Positions 34,861-46,990 of a stretch of DNA of 64,000 nt are shown here, piece after piece. Source of the stretch: Clarkia xantiana subsp. parviflora (Eukaryota; Streptophyta; Magnoliopsida; Myrtales; Onagraceae); assembly GCA_036873135.1 (NCBI GenBank), contig JAPTYO010000020.1:3526081-3590080 (forward strand). Reading direction: 5' to 3'. Within the stretch, counting starts at the first letter, position 1. Every line of letters starts with the position of its first letter. The translations under genes and the position numbers were made by a program. The notes below the pieces were generated by a model. That model saw nothing but the letters and a program-made list of their open reading frames with translations, was not told the DNA's origin and made no database searches.

Positions 34861-36550
34861 CTTCCCACCTCTAACACTTTGGATAACCTCAGCCGAGTCG
34901 GACTCCACGATAACGTACTGCCATCCATGTGTAATAGCAAGATCAACCCCTTTCTCGACAGCCTTCATCCCGAGTTGTGAAATTCCCTGACCCTGCGTAT
35001 GCTGGTCGAAACCACCCATGATAGCACCAAATTCGTCACGGGCGATTACCCCAAGTCCACCATGACTGCTTATAGACTCAAACAACGCATCAGAATTGAT
35101 TTTCACCACGCACGGGGGTGGCGGTGTCCACTTGCAGACCACGGCTTCAACTTCTTGGTATCCCAGACCCGCATGCTGATTCCCGATTGGCGATCCGGCC
35201 TAGAATTCAGTGTGGTCCTGCAGAGTCTTCTCCGATGTAGCGATAGGGTTTGGGGTTTCCCCCCGGTATGCATGGTTCAACATCGCTCCTTCCATATAGT
35301 CCACAAGTTAACCCTATCAAAGACCATCATATTTTTTGTTCCCTCTTCGTAAGGTGGGGTCCGTTTTTTAGCCACGCTAAGAAACTCGTGGTGCTCAAAA
35401 TCGGGACGTCCGTCATACAGATTGCTGCCATGGAAAATCAGATAGGGGTTGTCCACCTGCATCGGAATAACATATGCTCGACAGTCTTTTTCTCCTGACA
35501 AAAAGGGCAGCGTGGATCAACGTTCAAACCTCGATGGCACAAATTTCTTCTTACGGCTAGAGCGTTTCCGAGTGCAAGCCAGAAAAACTCGCGAAAATCT
35601 TATGTATGGTTTTCAGCGCCCAAATATACTTCCACTTTAGAGGTGGACAATGAGACCCATCAACCGTGCAAATCTCCTCCGGAGCGGAAGCAACATGTTG
35701 TATTTGTTTGTAGACCGAACTCAGAGACAGCTCGCCCATTCTACTGTATGGCCAGATGAAATCGTCGGGCTTTGGAATGGAAGGAAGTGGAATTCTGGAG
35801 ATGGCCCTCCTCTGATCGACGGTTACCCCAGGGTGGAGGTTTTACAAGTCCCATTCAAGTGGGCTTGGTGTAATTAAATCCGCAACCCGAGTAAGTGGTG
35901 CCGCTAGCTGCGCCCTGTTTGGGAGGTTGAGCCAGAAGCTTGGGATGTCCGGAAACCACGTATCTTCATAGATATTACTGGCCTGCCCATCATCGTTCCT
36001 CCACATCTCATTCTACGTTAGCACATCTCTGCCGGCCAACAGACTTGTCTATGCCAACGAACCTCGAGCTCCCTTTTCTGCATGTTATAGACCGGTTTGG
36101 GGGAAGTACAGTCCTTTTAGCATTCAGAGCCAAAATGCAGTCAGATGGGCGTTGTCCCCACCAAAAGCGAGTGATTAGAGAATTGATTTCCGTACACCAT
36201 GTTTTTGGTAGTAGGAATATACTCATTGTGTACGTCGGCATCGCCATAATGACCGATTTGATCAAAACTTCTCTTCCCGCATTGTTTAGCAAAGAGGACT
36301 TCCAACCTTGAAGTTTTGCCATGATTCGTTCTTTGAGAAAACTGAGTGCCCCCTTTTTCTATCGACCCCAAATTGTTGGCAAGCCCAGATATTTCCCCGG
36401 GTTTCTCGATGCACGAACACCCAGTACTGCTTCGACAGTGAATTTTGTTTCCTCCCCCACGTTTGAGCCGAAATAGACAGTGGATTTCACTACATTCATT
36501 TCTTAACCATATGTCAAACAGTACAGATTCATGACTTGCTTGAGGCGTAG
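34861..36550 (-). pseudogene. LINE ORF2: end of reverse transcriptase, zinc-finger region and RNase H (broken)
   Basis: The piece 36322-36008 has KLQGWKSSLLNNAGREVLIK and FWWG, the region following reverse transcriptase in plant L1s. Around 35500 a C-x-x-C-like zf-RVT segment is visible in fragments. The piece 35142-34861 begins the RNase H domain with KINSDALF, GGLGVIARDEFG and VIVESDSAEVIQSV. It ends at the insertion site of element A and resumes at 25302. Confidence 0.75.
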
Positions 36551-37147
36551 TGTAAGCATTTGGACTATGGGCCGCCGTAATTGAGAGCCCATTAATTAAG
36601 TATATGTACCTAAGTAATTGGGTAAAGTCACATTAGGAATTTTGGGCTAGACCTAAAATCCCAACTAACATGGGAGACCCAAAATTGGGCCTCCCTATAG
36701 CATGGCCGGCCGAATTAATGAGGAGGGGCAAAGTGGACTTTTGTCCACTTTGCTCCCCTTATAAATAGTGACCTTATGGTGGGTTTTATTAATGCTATTC
36801 TCTTCTCCAAAGTGGTGAGATTAAAATAAAACTCTCCTCCCTAAAGTCCTAGAGTTTCGGCCGAACTATCACACACCAAATGAGGTGCCAAATTGTGTCA
36901 AGAAATTTACTCCGAGTAGATCCATCCCGCGAAGAATCGACATAGGCTTTACTGTGAGGCATAATCCGCGTAGGGCTTCTCTAACAGGAACCTCTACGAG
37001 GAACCGTCCGGCGGATCGAGAACTCCACTCAAAAGTCCTGGGCTACAGGAAACAATATAGGTATGTGCACCTTCTTCTGCTACGTATTAGTTGCCATGCA
37101 CGTGTCTAGGATTTTTTTTCCGTAGTATTAATCCCCTAAATCCTACA
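36551..37147 (+). mobile_element. solo LTR of a Ty1/copia element
   Basis: 597 bp, begins tgtaagcatttgg and ends cctaca. It aligns end to end with the copia 3' LTR at 62824-63422, including the conserved hairpin and TATA box. It is flanked by the perfect 5-mer cgtag (36546-36550 and 37148-37152). It interrupts the LINE reverse transcriptase frame. A solo LTR arises by recombination between the two LTRs of an element. Confidence 0.9.
36728..36766 (+). promoter_or_regulatory. LTR hairpin plus TATA box (solo LTR)
   Basis: The 11-base stem gcaaagtggac pairs with gtccactttgc across a tttt loop (36728-36753), followed seven bases later by tataaat (36760-36766). Confidence 0.75.
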
Positions 37148-39243
37148 CGTAGGGCGTTCTGTTTGGTTGCTCAAATGAAAAATATTGAGTCTTCGGCGAA
37201 GAAAAGGTTTTGGAGCATAGTGCAGCCCCTCTTAAGTCGAATCCAATCCAGCCTCCCACTATCAACTTCTGTAGTGACCAGTACATCGACAACGATAATG
37301 AAAAGGTAGAGCGATAGTGGGTCTCCTTTTCGTAGGCCCCTCGATGGCCAGAAAGGAGACACCTTCTTGCCATTAAGCACAATTTGATACGTGACAGTGG
37401 AAACACATGCTCGTATTAGACTTACCCAACTCTCGCAACAACCCATCTTCAACATTGTCGTGATGAAATTCCACTATATTCGATCATATGCTTTCTTCAT
37501 ATCAACTTTAATAGCACAATCTTCCCTTCTCGTGCTCCCCCTATTCCGCAAGAAATGAAAGGCTTCGTGAGCCACCGCGATATTGTCTTGGATAAGGCGT
37601 CTCGAGACAAACGCACTTTGGTATGGTATGGTGTGATTAGCTCATCTAAAAGGGGTTTCATTCGATTAACCATCACCTTGGAAATGATTTTGTAGGCGAA
37701 GTTGCATAAACTGATCGGTCTAAACTCATTCGGCGATGTCAGATTTGGTACTTTCAGAATGAGCACGATGTCTGTGATTTCTAAGCCTGGTGGGAGGATC
37801 CCAGTATCAAAGAAAGAGTTAACGAGCTGAAGTATGTATCCCCCAATCGAGTTCCAGTACCTTTGAAAGAATAGTCCCAGAAAACCATCCGGCCCCGGTG
37901 CCATTGATCCGCTCAAGCCAAAAGTAGCTTGTTTCACTTCCTCCATCAAAACCGGCCCCATCAATTGTTTGTTGATATTCTCTGTGACCAAAAGCGGAAC
38001 CACATCCAGGATATCGCCCCAGTCTCGGTTTCCTTCAGTGGTGAATAGTCGTTGGAAGAAGCGAGTCAGCACGAGCCCGATTCTTACTTTGGTAGTCACT
38101 TGGTGGTCGTGTTCATCTGTGAGGTGGACAATCTTATTCCACCGCCTTCTGTCTATGGTAGTCATGTGAAATACTTTTGAGTTTCGATCACCGTGATTCA
38201 ACCACTTCACTCGGGATTGTTTCCTCCAATAGATCTCCTCTATTTTCCACAAATTCCCGAGTTGTTTAAGTAAGGTCTCCTCCTCTAGCCGATCGTTAGC
38301 ATGCGTGTTTCCCCTTTTTAGCTGCTTAAGCCTCTCGTAGATCAGCTTCATATGCTTTTTGTTGTTACCAAATCGGGCTATGCTCCAAGTGATCAACTTC
38401 CGGCGACATCCACTTAGCTTGGCCTCCACTTGTGAAGATCGGATCCCCAAACCCGACAGAGGCCTTTCTTTCCATGTTGCTCGAACAATTTGATCACATT
38501 CCTCATGTTCTATCCACATTTCTTCAAAGAGGAAGCAACGCGGACCTCGGTGATTGTTCGACACAACCACAATCGGGCTATGATCAGAGCCAATGGATGG
38601 TTCGTGAAGCAATTGCGTTTTGGGGTGTAATGTAAGCCAAGATGAGTTGCCCAAGCCACGGTCGAGTCTTTCCCTAACGAGAACTCCATTGCGTCGATTA
38701 TTAGACCAAGTGTACATTGGCCCTTTGAAGCTTAGGCCAAGGAGCCCCGCGCAATCTATCATGTCAATAAACGCATCAATCCGCGACTAATCCTTTCGCT
38801 GGCCCCCTAGCTTCTCATGATGCGTCCTAATCTCATTGAAGTTACCCACACATAACCACGAAGCTGTTCGGCGTCTTGCAATACTAATTATCCGTTGCCA
38901 GTTTTCCAAACGCCTAGCCAGAGTCGGGTGGCCATATACACATGTAAGATATCACAACGTAGCGGTGGTTTCGCACAGTATCAAGCAGTCAATGATATTC
39001 TTGGACTTGTAAAGGACTACCACGTAAAAATCATTGGTCCACCATAGCGTCAACCCACCTGATAAACCTTCCGGCTCGACATATGTATCATTGTTCATGT
39101 GGACCTTCTGTCGAGCCCTCTCACACGTTGCCGACAGATTTTTGGTTTCCATTAGGAAGATGATAGCCGAATTTTACCTTCCACATATGTGAAATTGTCA
39201 GGTCAGATCCAAATCCCTGACAGTTCCAGCAGAGTACACTCAT
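37148..39243 (-). pseudogene. LINE ORF2: endonuclease and 5' half of reverse transcriptase (broken)
   Basis: The ATG at 39243 opens MSVLCWNCQGFGSDL, the conserved start of an L1 apurinic-type endonuclease, followed after a frameshift by METKNL. The long open piece 38762-37497 (421 residues) has the endonuclease end (GSDHSPI) and reverse transcriptase motifs: GSMAPGPDGFLGLFFQRYW, FRPISLCNFAYKIISKVMVNR. The next piece (37455-37171) has GLRKGDPLSLYLF, and FFAEDSIFFI where FADD is expected. Several frameshifts and the catalytic-motif change make it inactive. Confidence 0.8.
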
Positions 39244-39515
39244 GGCCCCCGTGAGTTGATTATTAGATTGAAACAAAGACAAACCCTAACAATGTTGATT
39301 AGGGCTTCCCAATACTTGTATAGATTCGTATCAAACATGCTTACCACGCTTCAAATTAGGGTTGAAGCCGGCGAGGCGAGCAATCCCGAGCGACCGGGCG
39401 ATTAACCGCGGAATCTAGACTGAGTACAGCCAGAATGGTGGCACATAAGGAATCTCTCACACGACAGTTACGATCGCCGATGGAGAGAAAAGCCAGACTT
39501 CCTTGGAGAGAGTCT

Positions 39516-41097
39516 TTTTTTAAAAAAAATTTAATTTAATTGAGCAAAATCATGTAGCATTATAATTCTTTATTTTTTTTCATTAAATAAATGGGTCGCT
39601 CACCTTAAATGGGCCGGGCCGTAACGCCGCCGATTGAATTTGTTTATTGTTTTTGCGAAACAGAATATTTATATTGAATATTATTAAATTTCGGCCTTTA
39701 TAAAGTAAAATAACATCGCAGATGTACATAAACCAGACCAGGCCCACAATTTGATGAATAACTCTTTAGGAATATGATTCCATATCCGCATATGTTCCAC
39801 TTGGAACTATTTTTTTTGTTACAATATGTCCACTTGAACTTGACAACAAGCTCAATACCTGTATGGCTGTATACTATACAAGTAAAGCAACTTGTATTTT
39901 CATTACTGAATTAAAATTTTGACGTCGATCTGAATGTGCGGAAATAATTTTGTACATATAAAAGAAAAATGAAAATTCAACACATTCTAGTTAGGTTCAG
40001 CTATTTATCATTTTTTCATGACACGTTTCTGATAGGTAAAAAAAAAAAAGGTAATTCATTCATTCACCAAATTGGCAGAAAAAAAAACCATTTGCAAAAA
40101 AAAATGTAGATATACTAAATTATCATATCACATTATTCATTTAAAGTTAGATTATTTTAATATTTATGGTTATTTAAAAAAACCATGTTATTAAAAAAAA
40201 AATCTACAAGATTAAATTAGATAGGGATAAATGGTGAAAATGTAATTCTAAGGTTTCATATTGTAGAGTTTTTGACAGAGCAACCAGTAATTTTAAGTTT
40301 TAAAATAATGTATTAAAAATATTCATGTTATTAAATAATATATATATTAATTTATTATAATATTATTTTACTCTTAAAAATTGTTATAAAAGAGTTATTG
40401 ATTTATGAATTATTATTTCATGTGAAAGTACATGTAAAAACATTTCAAATGACATACAATTTATATATTTCTAACTTACATAATTACTGTAACAATTTAT
40501 TTGACAACAAAATGCATATATTATTATTAATTTAAAAAAATATTTGCACAAATCAATAATATTATAACACAACCATTTGATTTATATTTTCTGGTTTATC
40601 ATAATAATTATATATAGTTTATAAGATTTTGTTATATTATTGTTAAATTAAAGGTTTTTAAAAAGGTTCGCTTGAAATTCTCTCAAATACGACAACCGTG
40701 CACGTGGCTGGTTTTGACTGGTAGCTGGCGGAACCATTTACCGGAGAAGTCAGGTTATTCAGGTACATCGAAATTTATATCGCACATGTTCGTGGACGAT
40801 ATATTCAGGTACATGTCCGGAGAAGCCAAACGCCACCCGACGGTAGGACCCACCATGTCGTTTCCCGTCTTTGAGGGCTGAGAATGAGTTTATAAAAAAA
40901 AAAAAAAAAGGCTTAGAATGAGATGTAAAATGTAAATTATTATTATTATTTTTTATTTTTACACTTTTGCCAACTTAAAAAAAAAAATCAAGAAACCATT
41001 AAATTTTGTTAGAATCTATTAGTATGTCAAAATATATTAAAGAGATTTATATTGATAGTTTGTACTTGTATTTATAGTTTAAGTACACTCACTATTC
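39516..41097. other. AT-rich intergenic DNA with one GC-richer patch
   Basis: Mostly AT-rich. A GC-richer patch at about 40665-40885 carries the 12-mer attcaggtacat twice (about 40758 and 40804). It has an open frame of 69 codons with no recognisable motif. An A tract follows at 40893-40908. Confidence 0.4.
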
Positions 41098-41764
41098 TTA
41101 CTAACTAATCAAAATTAAAATGGTTATATTTTTAAATATATTTAATTTAAAATAAATTCATGTGCAAACATGAATACTAATAATGGGTAATTATTCATTA
41201 TTAGCATATATAATTAATATTGGTCACAACACACAATAAAAATATGGCTTAGTTCTGATAAGTTAGTGTAATCTATTGAAACATTACATGTTACAGCGAA
41301 AAAGATGAACCAACAAAGAGAAGAAGAAAAGACATTTGGAAAAATCAATTGCGGGATCATGTAAGTGACTTCCTTCAACTGGTCACTTATCAACCTAAAT
41401 ATAACTAATGGGAACCCGTGTGAGTAGGTTCTATCCCACACTTTAGAATGTCTAAAATTAGGTCCTCAAATAAATAAATGAATTACAAATAAAACCAAAT
41501 CACTAATACTTCGACCCAAATAACTAAGGCCCAAAATTAACAATTAAAACCCAAGTCTGGAAGCCCAACTTGCACTTCAACTCTCCCCTTCAAGTTGTTA
41601 CTAACTAATCAAAATTAAAATGCTTATATTTTTAACATATTAGTTTAAAATAAATTAACGTGCAAACACGAATACTAATAATGGGTAATTATTCATTATT
41701 AGCATATATAATTAATATTGGTCACAAACACAGTAAAAATATGGCTTAATTCTGATAGGTTAGA
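41098..41764. repeat. direct repeat pair, about 165 bp each
   Basis: The segment 41098-41265 recurs at 41597-41764 with few changes; both contain aatgggtaattattcattat and gcatatataattaatattgg. The 330-base spacer is unrelated. It could be a local duplication or the terminal repeats of a very small retrotransposon, but no TG...CA ends or primer site are evident. Confidence 0.75.
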
Positions 41765-41914
41765 GTAGTTGTATTAATAATCTTTCAGCACAAATCAAAA
41801 GCCATTATTAGTTAATCTATTTATATTCTTTCGCAATTTTTAATTTTGTAATAATTTGGTGTGCATTTTTAAGTTTTTAGCAGTATTGTGTATTTTTAAT
41901 TATTAACACCAAAT

Positions 41915-43156
41915 TGTTATCCGAGGATGAAAATCACGCTATCTGAAGCATCCAAGTTAGGAGGGGAAGTACAACTGCAGACAAACTGGTCTGGCCGAGT
42001 TCTAAGTCAGGAAAGCCACTCCCAAATTAGTTTACCGTCGTCTCCGAGAAAGAGAGCACATCAAGTAACCACCAGACTCGTCAACCTCAAGAAATGTCCC
42101 ACCTCAGATTTGGAAGGGGATTTGGAAGGGGAAAGCTCCTCCAAAGGTTAAACATTTCATTTGGAAGAGTTGTGCGCGAGCTTTACCGACATTCGACGAG
42201 CTTAACTGTTGGGGAGTTGAGGTGGAGCCCAAGTGTCCATTTAGTGATTGCGCAGAGACCATTGACCACACATTATTGGTATGTGGGTGGACGTCACCGA
42301 TATGGTTTGGAGGACTTGGCTTGAGATGGGATCATGGTTCTAATCTAACATGGGTGGAATGGTTAGGGTAGAATCTGGAAAGGGCTAATTAAGGAGGAGA
42401 AGACGATGAATTTATTCACCTTAAAGTGGAGCTCGGGGCTTGGGAAATTTGGAAGGAATGTTGTGTAGAGCAAGTGAACAGCGTACCACAGAGATCATCC
42501 AAACCCGCGTCATGCCTTGGAGAAAATCAGGAAAATGGTCGATGAAGTTTGGAACGTTCGACATCGAGGAAGTGCATTCCTTACACCGAATGGAACCTGT
42601 CTCCACACAAATAACATAATGGCAACCTCCAAGTATGGGAACTCTTTCCATTTGCTGTGATGGATCCTGGTCTTCACAAACGGGGTGGGGCGGCACCGGA
42701 GTTGTGGTATGGGACGGACATGGGCACTTGATTGCGGGTCGGAACTCTAGAGACAGGGAATTCAGTGCAGCCATGGCGGAATCAAAGGCGATTTTACAAG
42801 GGCTCGAACTTGCAGTTCATAACCAATGGAGGGAAGTCGTCATCGAGTCGGATGCGGAATACATCGTAAACCAAATTCGGCAAACAACGACAAACCCCGA
42901 CTGGAGGATCGACAACATTATTTGCTCCATTTGTCACTTGGCAAGATTGATTCAGTCTGTTAGTTGGAAAATTATTCGACGATGCGCTAATCGAAGTGCA
43001 AACTGGGTGGCTATCCATTCCAGAAAGGAGATGTGTCCGGCCAATTGGTTTGTTGTACCCCTTTCTCCTCTGCTTTCTATTTTAATTTTAGATTGTAACC
43101 CAAACTGATTTTAATTATTTTTATCTAATAAAGCATTGCTTTTGGCAAAAAAAAAA
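41915..43156 (+). mobile_element. 5'-truncated L1-type LINE with poly(A) tail
   Basis: Flanked by the perfect 14-mer tattaacaccaaat at 41901-41914 and 43157-43170, the mark of target-primed insertion. It carries the ORF2 3' end only and finishes with aataaagcattgctttggc-like sequence and an A run at 43147-43156. It is 5'-truncated, as most L1 copies are. Confidence 0.92.
42094..43108 (+). pseudogene. LINE ORF2 3' part: zinc-finger region and RNase H
   Basis: A degenerate first part encodes KVKHFIWKSCARA, and further along C and H residues of the zf-RVT domain. The frame 42635-43108 then encodes RNase H: SICCDGSWSS, GVVVWDGHGHL, AESKAILQGLELA, VIESDAEYIVNQI and ANRSANWVAIHSRK. The RNase H piece is open, and the upstream piece has frameshifts. 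The second LINE in the window (minus strand, 25035-39515) has a related but not identical RNase H. Confidence 0.8.
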
Positions 43157-43170
43157 TATTAACACCAAAT

Positions 43171-46050
43171 ATTAATTTTGTGTATATGCCTAAATGAGTT
43201 GTGTGATATCAGGGGCAAAATAGGAAGAAAAAAATAAATTATATTCCACATTAATACTTGTGGAGATTGTCTTGCTTTTTTCTTGATAAATGATCTATCA
43301 TGTCAAACTTAAGTGTTTCACTTATGCAATGAATCAAGCCAATCATTTTACTTTAATTCCATCTATATTTTCAAAGAATTTTTTACGCGTTGTTCAAACT
43401 GAATCTATCTAATAATTTTAATTTTTAAAACACGCGTAAATTATGTCTGCTTTAACTTTTAGATGGACCCACTTTTTTAAATTTAAAGAAAAATAGACAT
43501 CATCTTAGATTTGGTGGGGCTTGAAATTGTTTTTATATTATCCACTCATTGATGTTGTTTTTTTTCTTTACTTTTTATTATTTAAGAAAACTAGTTTCTA
43601 TATTTGTAAACTTTTACAAAACTTACTTTTGATTTTTATAATTTTAATTATGTAATATAGTATAACGATTCATCGTTTCATTTTAAAATAGAATCTAATT
43701 TTAACTATTAAAGCTTAAAGATATAAAAATATTTATGAACAATACAACTATTACATAGATAGAATTAAGTGTCAGTGACGGTTATCAACTTATCATAGCA
43801 GTGATATGCAATTTTAGGATTATTATGAAAAACATAGTAAAGTAGGAGACTACTGTACGGAATATTACTTTTTAATTCTTACACTGACGTCCAAGAAGCA
43901 AAGTATAATCAAGTTTTGAAAAACGATGCTTATTCACTTTCCCAATGGATACTTAATTATTTGGTTGATGGAATCAGGTTTTTTAATTTAATTAACCAAT
44001 TAATTAATAAGACTTCACCAATCAACGGTTTTCAATATCTTCTGCTACCCAGTACTAGTAGTAATTTTAAATAGATATATATTACTAATTAAAGCCGTTG
44101 TAGATTTGATTAATACAATCCTTTAATGCCATCAAGTTGCTAGGTTTATAATATATTATATATATAGATAAGGAAATTAGATTAAAAAAATGAGTCTTAA
44201 TCTCAACTCAACATACATATACACCGGCAGCAGTGATCTAATGGTTAAGAGAGCGCTTATCTTTATGTGATTTGATTTCGAATTCTTATATTTGAAACGG
44301 TTCAGACGGTCACCTCATTGTGATCTGATAAATATTAGATCTCATATGGCCTTATTAACAGAAGGCTTGTAAAATTAGAATTCACGAAACGACATTTTGA
44401 CTATACTAGACTGCTAGTATAGAGCGTTATTGATAAGTCAGTGCATGTATTGGTTATTCATGAAGTCTGGTCAGAAAAAATCTCAAACCGTTGCATAAGA
44501 GTCTAAAAATTACGTAGCAAAAGGGTTTATAGTCGTCACTACTATCCAATTTCTTTTGTTGGAAAAAGAAAATCAACATGCATGTAAATAATAAATTAAC
44601 TTAGTTCGATCAGGGTACTTTGCAATTAGACCTATACATTATATAACATCGGAGACTAAACTAAAACAAGACCAAAGTACATGGATTGCAAAGTACAATG
44701 TAAATGTATTGTAATTTGTATTTTACTATATGTAGATGTTGATGACTTGTGGCAAAATAGTAGTATATATATACTAGCCAGTGCTAGATTATACTGCGCT
44801 ATGTGCTTGCATATTATCGCTGATATTCTGAATTTTTATGTATAGGAGAAATCAAATTTTGAACGAGATCACTAATCAATCATTTGGTCAAAACTAATTT
44901 TTTGTTTTTTAAAGTGAAAAAAAGTAGTTTTTTTTAATAATCCTAGGCAGGGGACTTATCAAGAGAGTGACATTTTCTTGGCATACTTATTCATACATAA
45001 ATTAATCATCACAATGAGTCAATTTTAATGAGTAAAAAGTTGACATTAAATATTTTTATACTTTAAGATTCTCAGTTAGATTTTAACTACTAACATTCTT
45101 AATTAAAAAGTGACATGCTAAATTATTATTATTATATAAAAAGTGCTCTTGAGTATAGACTATAGAGGGTCGTCGTACTACGTCAAATTCCGTGCATGAA
45201 AATAATGAAAAGTGGCCACAAACAGCATCTTCCTCCCCCATTACTTATTATATTTTCTAGTTAATAATATATATATATATATATAATATAATATAATAGT
45301 CGTGTTTTAACTTTTACATCTTTTATTTAATTTATTTATTTATGTTTTGATTTTCACTTTTCAGTCCCCGTGCCGAATCATCAGAACGTATATGAATTTG
45401 GTCGCTGCCAAGTGAAATTACAACGCTACCCCTGATAGTTCTACTTTGGTTTCTAGAAAGCCTATTAGAGTTTGTTAATTTTCTATTGAGGGAGGACTCG
45501 TGGAATCTACATGAGACACGGTTTTATTAGAACGTGTTAGTTATTTGATATTTGTTTAAAGATTTTACATAAAGATATATATGACGGATTAATTTAATAT
45601 AACACGATAATATGACAACCACATACCAAAAGCTTTATGTCTTGACACGTATGCTTGAATGTTAAGGATGTAACTGCATGTGATAGTTTACATAGAAAGT
45701 AGAATTATATATATGCTAGCATGAGTTCCTCGGAACATTAGACGCGTGACGCGTGTGCATGATGTGTGGTTTGGAAGATGAACTTGTCTTGCTATTATAA
45801 TTTACTTGTGAAGTAGAATTGTATATGCATGCGTAAGTTCATCGGAATACTTTAAAAATACAAAAGGGTCTTGGGGAATCCAAGATCGGGTATGCTTGTT
45901 TTAAAGTTCCTGTTCCGGTAATTTGCGAATAAAACTGTTTTAAGAGACTGATCTATTGGATTGAAGACGGCGCTAATGTGAACTCTTTCACGAACCCCCT
46001 TCCCTCGGTTTACTGGCGGTCGGTTGGTTTAGATGGCTGAGGAATCATTA
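43171..46050. other. AT-rich intergenic DNA
   Basis: No gene recognised. At 44229-44290, an A-box-like tgatctaatgg and a B-box-like gatttcgaattc, 40 bases apart, suggest a SINE relic. An imperfect direct repeat (agtagaatt...atgc...gttc-tcggaa) occurs at about 45697-45740 and 45813-45856. (AT)n runs lie near 45268-45300. Confidence 0.4.
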
Positions 46051-46150
46051 TTTGTCGTCTTCCATCTTAATAGATATCCGATGTATGCAATTATTTCTCA
46101 AAATGTTTTTGTCTCCCCGATTATGCATGATTATCAATGTAATAGTATCA

Positions 46151-46990
46151 ATGGCTGCGATCAATGTCATCTCCCAACTGAACAAGGGAGTTAGACTGAA
46201 TGACAATAATTATAAGATCTTGAACAATCGCGTGAAGATGGTAATTACTGAAATGAAGGGTTTGGAGCATCTGACTACAAAACATGCCAGGCCGGAGGGA
46301 GACCTCACGGCCGACCAGAAGGAATTCCATGATGAATGAGATGCTAAGGATCTGGAAATTCGTTCCGCCTTGTTGTCGATGCTGGAGGATGACATACTCT
46401 ACGGGTATGATCACATGGAGTCTGCCATGGACCTCTGGGAAGGTCTTAATGCAGGGTTTGGTGTATACACCACAGCCCAGAATTGATCATTAAACATCTC
46501 TTTAGACTCCCACAAGATGAATCCCAAGCATACGATGAAGGAGCATATTATGCATATGTCTAACATGCTTGCTGAACTCAAGGATGAAGGAGAAATCCTG
46601 TCTGATGAATAGAAATTCAAATGCGTGATTTGTTATTTGCCAGACTCTTGGAATAGCATGAAAATGCACATTACCCATGCCACTCAACTCGATAACCTCG
46701 AGAAAGTGCGAGTTCATCTCGAGCTGGAGGAGGATCATCTCAGGGCTGAAAAGCCTAGAGCGGAAATGCATATTGCATCCTCCATACCAGTTGAGCAAAG
46801 GGGTACAAGAGGAAAGGTAAAGGCCTTCAGAACAAGGCTGACAAGTCTATGGCTCCAAAACCTCAGAGAAAGTTCAAACGCAAGCAATCTGGTGGCAAGA
46901 AAAGGCAAGCAAAACAGACACGTAGAGAGGAATCTTAAACGTGTTTCAGGTGTGGTGTAAAAGGCTACCTAGCTGCTGCCTGTACCAATC
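46151..46990 (+). pseudogene. copia gag with zinc knuckle
   Basis: One frame runs from MAAINVISQLNKGVRLNDNN through a UBN2-type gag region. It is interrupted by TGA at 46337-46339, a second TGA near 46484 and a TAG near 46611. After a frameshift the zinc knuckle reads CFRCGVKGYLAAAC, with Tyr where the family has His. Capsid function is lost. Confidence 0.75.

Larger units (their letters stand above)
25035..39515 (-). mobile_element. degenerate L1-type LINE, split by two LTR insertions
   Basis: Minus-strand LINE in three pieces: 39515-37148, 36550-34861 and 25302-25035. The interruptions are a solo copia LTR (36551-37147) and Tat element A (25303-34860). Removing the insertions restores collinearity. 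The LINE sequence leads straight into its one ORF (ORF2) from the 5' end near 39515 and I see no ORF1, so the copy may be 5'-incomplete. Net length is about 4.3 kb. The 3' end reads cttttggcca on the minus strand. I do not see the expected poly(A) tail or a target duplication. Confidence 0.75.
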
